The notes: a model not told the origin generated them from the letters alone. 5,940 nucleotides of DNA from Deltaproteobacteria bacterium (GCA_021414045.1 JAIOPF010000125.1:1-5940), one strand, 5' to 3'; shown: positions 1-5,940, numbered from the stretch's first letter. Numbers and translations are program-made.

Positions 1-643
1 GCAACCTCAGCCAAGAGCGGGTCGCCTCGGGCATGGCTCCTAAAATGAGGGGGCGTCCCATCCGCAGAACGCCCGCTTTCTCCCTCGCAATGTCCTCGAG
101 GGTCGGCCCCAAGACCTCGGTATGGTCCAAGCCTAGCGTCGTGATCGCCGAGACCAGGGGTTCCGCGGCATTGGTGGCGTCCATGCGGCCGCCCAGCCCG
201 ACCTCGAGGACGGCGATCTCCACCGCCTCCCGGCGAAAGGCCTCGAAGGCCAAGAGCGTGGCCTTCTCGAACCAAGTCAGGCACTCGCCCTCTCCGGCCG
301 GCAGGCGGCCCGTGGCGTCCATCAGGCCTTGGGCTTCCCAATCGCAAAGAATTTCTTCCAGCGCGGCTTCGCTCAATTCTCTTCCGTTCACTTGGATTCT
401 CTCGGTGAAACGCTGCATGTGGGGCGAGGTATAGAGACCGGTGCGATAACCGGCCTCGCCCAAAACCGAGGCGATCATGCGGGCGACGGACCCCTTGCCG
501 TTCGTGCCGGCGATGAGGACGCTGGCGTAGGCCCGCTCCGGATGCTTCAGTTTGGCCAACAGTTCCCGAATGCGATGGAGACCGAGACGCATCTCGGAAT
601 ACTCGCCCCGGCTTTGCTCTAAAAAGGCTGCTAGAGTGGCCAT
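1..643 (-). CDS. folC: Bifunctional folylpolyglutamate synthase / dihydrofolate synthase, N-terminal half (3' end outside window)
   Basis: This Mur-ligase-type cytoplasmic enzyme adds glutamate to dihydropteroate or reduced folates using ATP. The frame is open from the ATG at 643 to the window edge and gives 214 residues, about half of the usual ~420-430. Visible signatures are the P-loop GTNGKGS (residues 46-52), the folate/ATP-loop motif YTSPHMQRFTERI (71-83), EVGLGGRMDATN (147-158), and GLDHTEVLG (171-179) followed by EKAGV (189-193), which contains the lysine that is carbamylated in Mur-type ligases. The start is well supported. Its ATG shares one base with the TGA of the upstream kinase/phosphatase gene (TGATG), and GGAG lies six bases before it. 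The gene is the last visible member of the leftward operon and is probably translationally coupled. Nothing in its sequence links it to the regulatory genes upstream. The visible half has no stop or frameshift. FolC is clear; whether it has both activities or only one cannot be judged. Confidence 0.95.
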   Translation of the reverse strand, partial: MATLAAFLEQSRGEYSEMRLGLHRIRELLAKLKHPERAYASVLIAGTNGKGSVARMIASVLGEAGYRTGLYTSPHMQRFTERIQVNGRELSEAALEEILCDWEAQGLMDATGRLPAGEGECLTWFEKATLLAFEAFRREAVEIAVLEVGLGGRMDATNAAEPLVSAITTLGLDHTEVLGPTLEDIAREKAGVLRMGRPLILGAMPEATRSWLRL

Positions 644-2334
644 CAGCTTCTCCGGCGCAGGACCAGCAAGGCGATGTCGTCGGGATTATTGAGGGCCATG
701 TGATGGGGAGCGACCTCGCGGACGATCTCGCGGACCAACTCCGCCGTCGATAGATGAAGGATATTCTCGACCCGTTCGCAGAACTTCTGCTTGTCGAAAC
801 CCGTGGCCCGCATCCTCGGGTCGAAGAGACCGTCGGTATAAAGGATGATCAGGTCTCCCTTCTCCAGGACTATCTTCTTGTTCTGCGGCTTGGACTCGTC
901 CTCCAGGCCCAGGGGCAGATGGTTCGAGAATAGGAAGGACCATTTTTTCTGCGCGGCCCGGTAATGCATCACGGGAGGATGTCCGGCGCCAGACACGCGA
1001 AAGACGCCGCTGGGCCGATACTCGAAGACCCAACAAGAGATGAATTGATGAAGCTTGATCAAGTCTTCGTGCATGGCCCAGCGTAGGACCTGCAGGAGGT
1101 AGCCCGGCGAATTGGGGTCGAAGACCATCGAGCGGAAAATGGCGCGAAACGAGGCCATGGTGATGGCGGACCCGACGTCGTGCCCGGAGACGTCGGCCAC
1201 GACGCCGCGCAGACCGTCTCCCACCGGTATCACGTCGTAGTAATCCCCGCCGCCGCGCATCGACAGCTGGCAATGGCCGGAGATCTCGAGATCTCCGACG
1301 GTGGGAAACTTCTCGGGCAGGAGCCGAGACTGGATTTCGTGGACGATCTCCGGCTCGCGGTTCAGGCCTTCGTGCTGCTTGACGGTATCGAGCAGATCGC
1401 GGATTCGAAAGGCGCTGGCCGCCTGGGCCGCCATGACGTTGAGCAGCTTCAGGTCGTTGGAACTGAACCGAGACCCGTCCCTCCGGTCGGTCAAATTGAG
1501 CACGCCGATGGTTTCTTCGCCGATATGCAAGGGCGAGGCGATGATGGGGACCGAGACGAAGCTGGAAGTATGATACCCCTTGCGTCGCGGGCGCGGGTCG
1601 TTCATTCCGACCTTGGTGACGTTGTTGACCAAGAGGGGCCGCGAGGTCTTGAATACGTAGCCGGCGACGCCCTCGCCCGACCCCACCGCGATCTTCTCGA
1701 TCAGCTTGGGGGAAAGTCCGCGCGAAGTGGCCACCTTGAGCTTGCCGCTTTCGGGATCGTAGATCAGGAAGGAGGCTCGCTCGACGTTGAAGGCCTCGAC
1801 GACGAAATCCATAAATCGGTCATAAAGATGGTGCTTCGGCTTGAGCTGTTGGATGCCCTCTTGGAGCATGTTGAACAGCTCGATCGCGTCGTCCAACCTT
1901 TGCTGCCGGGTCAGCTTGCGGACCAGGACCAAACGGTTGGGACGGCCGCGCCGATAACCGACGGTGTCGAAAAGATTCTTGAGGATCCAGAGGCCGCGCC
2001 CGTTCGCCTCGATATCCGAGGGACGACGGCGCAGCGCCGCCTGAAAGGGGAAACCCTCCCCGCTATCCTCGATGCAAATCTCGATCTTCTTGGGCAGGGC
2101 CTCGAAGCGAAGCTTCGCGGGGCGTTTGGCGTTGCTCCCGCCGTGGATGAAGGCATTGCTCAGCCCCTCGATCATCCCCAGTTTCAGGTCGCCAAGCAGG
2201 CCCTTGGGAAGGTTGGAAAAAAACGGGACTTTCGCGAGCGCCTTCAGCAAGGACGTCACTTGGCTCTCGAGTCCCCGGAGGGAATTGAGGGAGAGATCTT
2301 TTTTGAAGCGTCGGGAAGGTTTCACTTCGCTCAC
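643..2334 (-). CDS. Fused RsbW-like kinase / GAF / PP2C (SpoIIE-type) phosphatase, partner-switching regulator
   Basis: This 563-residue cytoplasmic protein has three domains. Residues ~25-140 are an RsbW-type GHKL ATPase, with an N-box (E56...N60, EGLSNAFIHGG), a G1 box DSGEGF (90-95) and a G2 box GRGLWIL (112-118). Residues ~150-315 are a GAF sensor domain. A coupling helix (IQSRLLP, 334-340) leads into a SpoIIE/RsbU-type PP2C phosphatase (~350-560). Its metal-site motifs are GGDYYD (362-367), ADVSGH (380-385), GAGHPP (449-454), YTDGL (499-503) and DDIALLVL (552-559). No key residue is visibly missing, so both activities look intact. The likely substrate is the serine of the STAS protein encoded immediately upstream. 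By analogy with RsbW/RsbU and SypE, the kinase would phosphorylate it and the phosphatase reverse this, with GAF as the signal input. The GTG start at 2334 sits in a GTGA overlap with the STAS stop. There is no good Shine-Dalgarno, only a purine run, which suggests coupled translation. A GTG at 2325 is an alternative start. No membrane segment is seen. Confidence 0.9.
   Translation of the reverse strand: MSEVKPSRRFKKDLSLNSLRGLESQVTSLLKALAKVPFFSNLPKGLLGDLKLGMIEGLSNAFIHGGSNAKRPAKLRFEALPKKIEICIEDSGEGFPFQAALRRRPSDIEANGRGLWILKNLFDTVGYRRGRPNRLVLVRKLTRQQRLDDAIELFNMLQEGIQQLKPKHHLYDRFMDFVVEAFNVERASFLIYDPESGKLKVATSRGLSPKLIEKIAVGSGEGVAGYVFKTSRPLLVNNVTKVGMNDPRPRRKGYHTSSFVSVPIIASPLHIGEETIGVLNLTDRRDGSRFSSNDLKLLNVMAAQAASAFRIRDLLDTVKQHEGLNREPEIVHEIQSRLLPEKFPTVGDLEISGHCQLSMRGGGDYYDVIPVGDGLRGVVADVSGHDVGSAITMASFRAIFRSMVFDPNSPGYLLQVLRWAMHEDLIKLHQFISCWVFEYRPSGVFRVSGAGHPPVMHYRAAQKKWSFLFSNHLPLGLEDESKPQNKKIVLEKGDLIILYTDGLFDPRMRATGFDKQKFCERVENILHLSTAELVREIVREVAPHHMALNNPDDIALLVLRRRS
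650..653 (-). promoter_or_regulatory. Ribosome binding site of folC
   Basis: GGAG lies six bases upstream of the folC ATG, inside the last codons of the upstream gene. It fixes the folC start at 643 and fits reinitiation at the TGATG stop/start overlap. Confidence 0.7.
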
Positions 2335-2675
2335 TTCTTTTTCTGGAAATCCTTCAGCGCATCCTCGGCGCTGGGAACCAGGTCGAATACTTTGTATAAA
2401 CGGGTGATTTCGAAAATCGAGCGGACCTCATCCTGGAGTCCCGCCAATTTGAGCCTTCCGGAATTTTCGTTGAGATGGCGCATCAGCGAAATCAAGACGC
2501 CCAACCCGGTCGAATCGATGAAACTCACCCGACTCAAGTCCAGGATGAAGTGCTTCGCGAATTCGTCGCGGGCCTTGACGATGGCCTTTTTCAATTGCGC
2601 CGAATGCTCCGCGTCGACCTCGCCTTCAATTTCCAAGATGCAGATATCGCCGACTTCTTTGGCATTGACTCTCAT
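2331..2675 (-). CDS. STAS-domain anti-sigma-factor antagonist (RsbV/SpoIIAA-like)
   Basis: This is a 114-residue single STAS domain, the usual length for RsbV/SpoIIAA proteins. The core motif FIDSTGLGVLIS (52-63) carries Ser55 at the position that RsbW-type kinases phosphorylate. The ILDL strand before it and the LAGL segment (77-80) are also typical. Unphosphorylated antagonists of this family bind their partner kinase or anti-sigma factor, and phosphorylation releases them. The gene lies between manC (stop at 2677, one base before this ATG) and the kinase/phosphatase gene (4-base GTGA overlap), which is its obvious partner. GGGAGGA lies about 12 bases before the ATG, a slightly long spacing. 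The final target, whether a sigma factor, an anti-sigma factor or another effector, is not encoded in the window. If the upstream manC break is real, this gene still has its own binding site and an intact frame. Confidence 0.95.
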   Translation of the reverse strand: MRVNAKEVGDICILEIEGEVDAEHSAQLKKAIVKARDEFAKHFILDLSRVSFIDSTGLGVLISLMRHLNENSGRLKLAGLQDEVRSIFEITRLYKVFDLVPSAEDALKDFQKKK

Positions 2676-2686
2676 ATTACAACAAT

Positions 2687-2693
2687 TCCTCCC
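2687..2693 (-). promoter_or_regulatory. Ribosome binding site of the STAS gene
   Basis: GGGAGGA lies within the last codons of manC, about 12 bases before the STAS ATG at 2675. It gives the STAS gene its own initiation signal, so it could be translated even though the manC frame upstream is broken. Confidence 0.55.
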
Positions 2694-3039
2694 GCCCGGT
2701 TTTTTTGAGATGTTCGACCAACTTTTTCACGTCTTGGGCCCGATCCTTGGGAATCACGAGCACGGCTTCCGGGGTCTCGACGACGATCAAATCGCTGACC
2801 CCCACGAGGGCGACCGTCCGGCTTTGGGCGATCGCCAAGTTGCCGCTGGCGTCCAAGACGATGGTTTTGCCCTGAGTATGATTGCCTTGGGCGTCTCCGG
2901 GCAAGACCTTTTCGAAGGAATCCAGGGCCCCGACGTCGTCCCATTGGAAGGCGGCTGGCACCATCCTCACTTTGGCCGCCTTTTCCATGACCCCGTAGTC
3001 GACGGAAAGGCTCTCCAAGCCGTCGAACACCTCTCCGAC

Positions 3040-3052
3040 GAGTTTGGGGATA
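3040..3052 (-). other. Deletion/frameshift point in manC
   Basis: Reading leftward, the N-terminal frame ends its similarity at ...SGQYY. The C-terminal frame takes up similarity within about ten bases, at CCCCAAACTCGTC. No sequence remains between them to encode the missing stretch, so the lesion is a deletion of a length that is not a multiple of three rather than a simple one-base error. Confidence 0.7.
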
Positions 3053-3651
3053 ATATTGGCCGCTCTTCCAGTACCGCTGCGCCGTGACGGCATCGGGCTT
3101 TTCATGGAAAGCTTTCACCGAAAAATATTCCCTACCCTGGGACTCGAATCGCTCTCCCCGCTCGAGGTACCCAAACCCGGTCGCCGCCTCGCGGGGAGGG
3201 ATGCCCAGGGTGACCAAGGCCTTTTCGCGGTGTGCCACCTCGACGGCCAAGGAAAGATTGGCTTGCAAGGATTCCCAGCTGGATTCGGGGATGAAATGAT
3301 CGGCGGGCAAAACGGCCATCGCCGCCTCGGGATCGAAGGCGCGCAGGTGAACCGCCGCCAGCGCGATGGCCGCCAGGGTATTCTTCGCCGCGGGTTCCAC
3401 GAGCACTTGGGAAGCTGGCAAGCGGTCGAGTTGCACCGAAACGGCCGCGGCGTGCGCCTCTCCGCAGACCACCCATTGCCTTTCGGGGGGGACGAGCCTT
3501 TCCAGCCGGTCGGAAGTCCGCTGTAAAAAGGAATGCCCGCCTCCCACGCTGAGAAATTGCTTGGGAATCGCCTTCGTCGAGAGCGGCCAGAGCCTCGTGC
3601 CGCTGCCTCCCGCCAGCAAGACCGCGGCGAGGCGAGGAGGTTGCGTCGAAG

Positions 3652-5043
3652 TCACGACTCCTCCCGGGCGATGCCGAACTTTCGGATTTTGCGGTAGAGG
3701 GTCGCCTGCCCCACCTTGAGGCGGCGCGCGGCCTCGAGCACGTTGCCCTCGCACTTCTTCAAGGCGCTCTCGATGGCCTGCTTCTCGATCTGCTCGAGGG
3801 TGAAGACTTCCTTCTCGGAGGCGATGGAACGGATATTTTGGTCCCTCGACCAGCCGATGGCGCGCTCGACGTTCTGGAGATGCGCCGGCAGGTGCTTGAC
3901 CTTGACCTGGCTGTCGTTGCTCAGGACGACGAGGCGTTCGATGGTGTTCTCGAGCTCGCGGACGTTTCCGGGCCATCCATAATTAATCAAAACCTCGACG
4001 GCCTCGGGATGGAAGTCGAGGAAGATCTTGTCGTTGCGCAGGCTGTAGATATTGAGGAAATGCCGCGCCAATAGGGGAATGTCCTCCCGCCGGTCGCGCA
4101 AGGGCGGCAACCAAACCGGTACGACGTTGAGGCGGTAGAAAAGATCCTCGCGAAAACGCCCCTCCTCGACTTCCTTCTGCAGATCCCGGTTGGTCGCCGC
4201 GACGACGCGAACGTCGACGTGGACCTTCTCGCTTCCGCCGACCCGTTGGAAGCTGCGCTCCTGGAGGACGCGCAGGATCTTCACCTGAAGGGAGGGATCC
4301 ATCTCGGAAATTTCGTCCAGGAAGATGGTGCCGCCATTGGCCCGCTCGAAGCTGCCGATATAACGGCGGTCGGCGCCGGTGTAGGCGCCGCGTTCGTGCC
4401 CGAAAAGCTCGTTCTCAAGCAGCTCGCGGGGGATGGCGCCGCAGTTCAAGTCGATGAACTTGTGCTTCGGTCTCCCGCTCATGACGTGGATGGCCTTGGC
4501 CACCAACTCCTTGCCCGTGCCCGAATCCCCTTGGATGAGGACCGTCGCGTTGCTCTTCGCCACGGTGGAGATCATCTTGAAATTTTCCTGCATCCGTCCG
4601 CTTTGGCCGACGATGCCCAAAAAGTCTCCCTTGCCCACCGCCTTGCGCTCGACCTGGAAGACCTTTCGCGCCAAGTGGTACATCTGGCTGGCGCGCTTCA
4701 GCGAGGCCTCGAACTGCTCCGTCGAGGCCGGCAGGACCATGAAATCGCTGGCGCCGGCGCGCATGAAGCTCACCGCCGTGGCGACGTCGGAGCTTTCGGT
4801 GAGCACGAAGACGGGCAAATGCTCGTCAATGGAGCGTATTTCCTGGATCATCGTCAGGTGGTCGACGCCGGGGGTCGCGGCGAGGTTGAAAATCACCAGG
4901 TCCGGCGGCGTCGAGGAAAGGGCGGGGAAAAGCTCGTCCTTTCCGACGACCCTCAGCGCGAACCCCCGCTTGGTCAGTTCCTCGAAGAGCATGGGACTGA
5001 ATTGGTTTTTCTCGTCGAAGACAAAAGTTGGTATCGCCCCCAT
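3652..5043 (-). CDS. NtrC-family sigma-54-dependent activator with degenerate receiver domain
   Basis: This 463-residue transcription activator has the usual three parts. Residues 1-~125 form a response-regulator receiver fold. Residues ~140-375 are a sigma-54 AAA+ domain with Walker A GDSGTGKE (172-179), the sigma-54-contacting loop GAYTGA (219-224), Walker B GGTIFLDE (237-244), FREDLFYRL (297-305) and WPGNVREL (357-364). Residues ~415-460 are a Fis-type helix-turn-helix (LEAARRLKVGQATLYRKIRKFGI region). It should remodel sigma-54 RNA polymerase by ATP hydrolysis at enhancer-dependent promoters. The receiver is odd. The acidic pair (D10, E11) and Thr82 remain, but Asn53 replaces the phospho-acceptor Asp and Leu104 stands where the conserved Lys before Pro should be. 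Control by ordinary phosphorylation is therefore unlikely. The ATG at 5043 has AAGGG seven bases upstream and lies three bases after the TAA of the preceding gene. Its 3' end overlaps the manC start by four bases. No sensor kinase is seen in the window. Confidence 0.95.
   Translation of the reverse strand: MGAIPTFVFDEKNQFSPMLFEELTKRGFALRVVGKDELFPALSSTPPDLVIFNLAATPGVDHLTMIQEIRSIDEHLPVFVLTESSDVATAVSFMRAGASDFMVLPASTEQFEASLKRASQMYHLARKVFQVERKAVGKGDFLGIVGQSGRMQENFKMISTVAKSNATVLIQGDSGTGKELVAKAIHVMSGRPKHKFIDLNCGAIPRELLENELFGHERGAYTGADRRYIGSFERANGGTIFLDEISEMDPSLQVKILRVLQERSFQRVGGSEKVHVDVRVVAATNRDLQKEVEEGRFREDLFYRLNVVPVWLPPLRDRREDIPLLARHFLNIYSLRNDKIFLDFHPEAVEVLINYGWPGNVRELENTIERLVVLSNDSQVKVKHLPAHLQNVERAIGWSRDQNIRSIASEKEVFTLEQIEKQAIESALKKCEGNVLEAARRLKVGQATLYRKIRKFGIAREES
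3658..3665 (-). promoter_or_regulatory. Ribosome binding site deciding the manC GTG start
   Basis: GGGAGGAG ends two bases before the GTG at 3655; counted from GGAGG the gap is four bases. It lies in the last codons of the sigma-54 activator gene. It supports the GTG inside the GTGA overlap as the manC start over the much longer open frame that extends upstream to 3976. Confidence 0.6.
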
Positions 5044-5046
5044 AGA

Positions 5047-5940
5047 TTAGCCCTTTTTGAATTCCCGAATATCGACTTCGTACTTTCGGATGATCTTCTT
5101 GAAATTGCTGCGATCCATTCCCGCGCGATCGCTGGCGAGGGAGATATTGCCGTCGGTCTGCTTCAATAAATGGTGCAAATAGGATTTATTGAAGGAGCAG
5201 AGCGCCTTGAGCTTCGCTTCTTTATAGGAAAAGCGGGACAGGTCAACCTCTTCCTGGTCCCCGAGGTAGAAACTGCTAGCGAGCAGGGGCGCCGGGAGAT
5301 CCTTGGCGTGGATCACGTCGCCGCTGAGCAGGACGCAGCAACGCTCGAGGATATTTTCCAGTTCCCGAACGTTTCCGACCCAGGCATAGGCCTGCAGTGC
5401 CTGCATCGCGTCGATGGAGATCTCGCGGATTTCCTTGCCGACCCGATAGCCTTCGCCTTCCTCGACGAAGAAACGCTTGAGGCGCTCGGCCGTGACGTCG
5501 GCGACGATATTGGCCGGGTAGACCGCGCGCCGTGCCTTGGCGATCGCGTCCGGGTCGAGATCGGTGGCGAAGATCTGCAGCGCAAAGCGGCCCGCCGGCT
5601 TCTGCTTCTGCTGCACTTCGCGGAAGGCCATGGCCAGCGTATAGGCCTCCTCGCCGGTCGAACATCCCGCCACCCAGGCGCGCAGCGTGGCGCCGGCCGG
5701 GTAGGCCGCCAGCAGTTGCGGCAGGACCTGCGTCTGCAGGCTGTTCCAGGACGCCGGATCGCGGAAGAAGCTGGTGACGCCGATCAGCAGTTCCTTGAAC
5801 AGCAGTTCGACTTCCTGCGGGTTCTCGCGCAGGTAATGCACGTAGTGCGCGATGCGCTCGATCTGGTGCAGGCCCATGCGGCGCTCGACGCGGCGATACA
5901 CGGTGCTTTTCTTGTACAGCGAAAAATCGTTGCCGGTGCG
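5047..5940 (-). CDS. Hybrid reading frame: CheR-type methyltransferase N-part joined to sigma-54 activator C-terminus (5' end outside window; possible chimera)
   Basis: The frame is open at the right edge and shows 297 residues before its TAA. Its first ~173 residues match CheR methyltransferases, especially those of CheB/CheR fusion proteins: NDFSLYKKSTVYRRVERRM at the edge, FKELLIGVTSFFRDP, the SAM-binding motif WVAGCSTGEEAYTLAM (near 5664-5617), ATDLDPDAI (near 5568-5542) and YRVGKEIRE (5448-5422). From about 5421 the frame continues as the end of a sigma-54 AAA+ domain, ISIDAMQALQAYAWVGNVRELEN (usually WPGNVREL; here Val replaces Pro). A linker and a Fis-type helix-turn-helix (DGNISLASDRAGMDRSNFKKII) follow. 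The CheR core is cut before its usual CRNLLIY-type strand. The AAA+ ATPase has no Walker A, GAFTGA or Walker B. Neither enzyme should work as usual, although DNA binding could. Codon use differs between the halves. The C-terminal half belongs with the adjacent operon; the N-terminal half may be foreign or an assembly artefact. Confidence 0.75.
   Translation of the reverse strand, partial: RTGNDFSLYKKSTVYRRVERRMGLHQIERIAHYVHYLRENPQEVELLFKELLIGVTSFFRDPASWNSLQTQVLPQLLAAYPAGATLRAWVAGCSTGEEAYTLAMAFREVQQKQKPAGRFALQIFATDLDPDAIAKARRAVYPANIVADVTAERLKRFFVEEGEGYRVGKEIREISIDAMQALQAYAWVGNVRELENILERCCVLLSGDVIHAKDLPAPLLASSFYLGDQEEVDLSRFSYKEAKLKALCSFNKSYLHHLLKQTDGNISLASDRAGMDRSNFKKIIRKYEVDIREFKKG
5415..5430 (-). 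other. Joint between CheR-like and sigma-54-activator-like sequence
   Basis: Similarity to CheR fusion proteins runs to GKEIRE. Similarity to the C-terminal part of sigma-54 activators starts at the next codon (ISIDAM). The joint is in frame with no linker and falls in GCGAGATCTCC. The exact base cannot be fixed from one sequence. Confidence 0.6.

Larger units (their letters stand above)
2677..3655 (-). pseudogene. manC: Mannose-1-phosphate guanylyltransferase, broken by internal deletion plus frameshift
   Basis: The intact enzyme makes GDP-mannose from mannose-1-phosphate and GTP for polysaccharide, O-antigen or glycan synthesis. The first ~202 residues, from the GTG at 3655, read clearly as this family: AGGSGTRLWPLS (15-26), PKQFL (31-35), VEPAAKNT (86-93), LPADH (116-120), ATGFGYLE (158-165) and FHEKPD (183-188). 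After SGQYY, near 3050, family similarity stops in this frame. It resumes at once one frame over, with LVGEVFDGLES, then SVDYGVMEKA (near 3006-2977), and continues to a TAA at 2679-2677. Two faults coincide. The frame shifts by +1, and about 30-50 residues expected between the parts, including the conserved WNSGMF-type motif, are absent. The summed length is ~326 residues versus ~350-360 usual. It has no C-terminal isomerase (cupin) domain, so it is the single-function type. The start lies in a GTGA overlap with the upstream stop. A real pseudogene and an assembly deletion are both possible. Confidence 0.8.

Noticed and set aside
3035..3055. Programmed +1 frameshift at the CCCCAAA run in manC
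   Set aside because: The needed shift is +1 and a CCC-C slip is conceivable, but it would not restore the conserved stretch missing at the same point. A deletion explains both faults.
1180..3087. Long plus-strand open frame (about 635 codons) opposite the kinase/phosphatase, STAS and manC genes
   Set aside because: It shows no recognisable domain, runs antisense across three genes with clear family motifs, and crosses their boundaries. Long antisense frames are expected in GC-rich coding DNA.
2677..3655. Absence of the phosphomannose isomerase (cupin) domain as a truncation of manC
   Set aside because: Single-domain guanylyltransferases of about 350 residues are common. The C-terminus here is complete for that type and ends just before the STAS gene.
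3655..3976. Upstream extension of the manC frame to an ATG at 3976
   Set aside because: The extension lies wholly inside the sigma-54 activator gene in another frame and has Arg/Pro-rich shadow composition. The family N-terminus begins right after the GTG at 3655, which has a Shine-Dalgarno.
4372..4389. GAYTGA instead of GAFTGA in the sigma-54 activator
   Set aside because: Tyr at this position is a known functional variant of the loop, so it is not evidence of an inactive activator.
4219..5169. Plus-strand open frame of about 316 codons opposite the sigma-54 activator
   Set aside because: It is antisense to a gene with complete Walker, GAYTGA and helix-turn-helix motifs, and its own translation has no family signature.
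5383..5401. GGCAC-containing stretch as a possible sigma-54 promoter upstream of the activator
   Set aside because: The GC element is not at the required -12 spacing, and the site lies in conserved coding sequence (QALQAYAW).

Overview
The window (GC-rich, about 60 % by eye) holds six genes, all on the minus strand and read from right to left. They are packed so tightly that they look like one transcription unit. Neighbours overlap by 1 or 4 bases, or lie 1-3 bases apart. The window shows no promoter, terminator, RNA gene, repeat array or mobile element, and it has no gene-free stretch above a few bases. Both end genes run off the window. The protein families and the codon use of most genes suggest a Gram-negative bacterium of a deltaproteobacteria-like lineage, possibly from a metagenome. 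That assignment is tentative.

In transcription order the genes are: (1) 5940-5047, a reading frame that starts as a CheR-type SAM methyltransferase and ends, in frame, as the C-terminus of a sigma-54 activator (end of the AAA+ domain plus a Fis-type helix-turn-helix); (2) 5043-3652, a complete NtrC-type sigma-54 activator whose receiver domain has lost the phospho-acceptor Asp and the conserved Lys; (3) 3655-2677, a mannose-1-phosphate guanylyltransferase (GDP-mannose synthesis) broken by an internal deletion and frameshift; (4) 2675-2331, a single-domain STAS anti-sigma-factor antagonist; (5) 2334-643, a fused RsbW-like kinase / GAF / RsbU-like PP2C phosphatase; (6) 643 to the left edge, the N-terminal half of folC.

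Genes 4 and 5 form a self-contained partner-switching module: one enzyme carries both the predicted kinase and the predicted phosphatase for the adjacent STAS protein. Together with a sigma-54 activator and a GDP-mannose gene, the set resembles in outline the Vibrio fischeri syp system (SypE kinase/phosphatase, SypA STAS protein, SypG sigma-54 activator, polysaccharide genes). A role in switching surface polysaccharide or biofilm state is therefore a reasonable inference, though not shown by the sequence. folC at the end is a housekeeping passenger.

Two places need caution. The CheR/sigma-54 hybrid has a sharp change of codon use near its joint (about 5422), so it may be a recombination product or an assembly chimera. 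The manC lesion near 3045-3050 may be a real pseudogene or a local assembly error.
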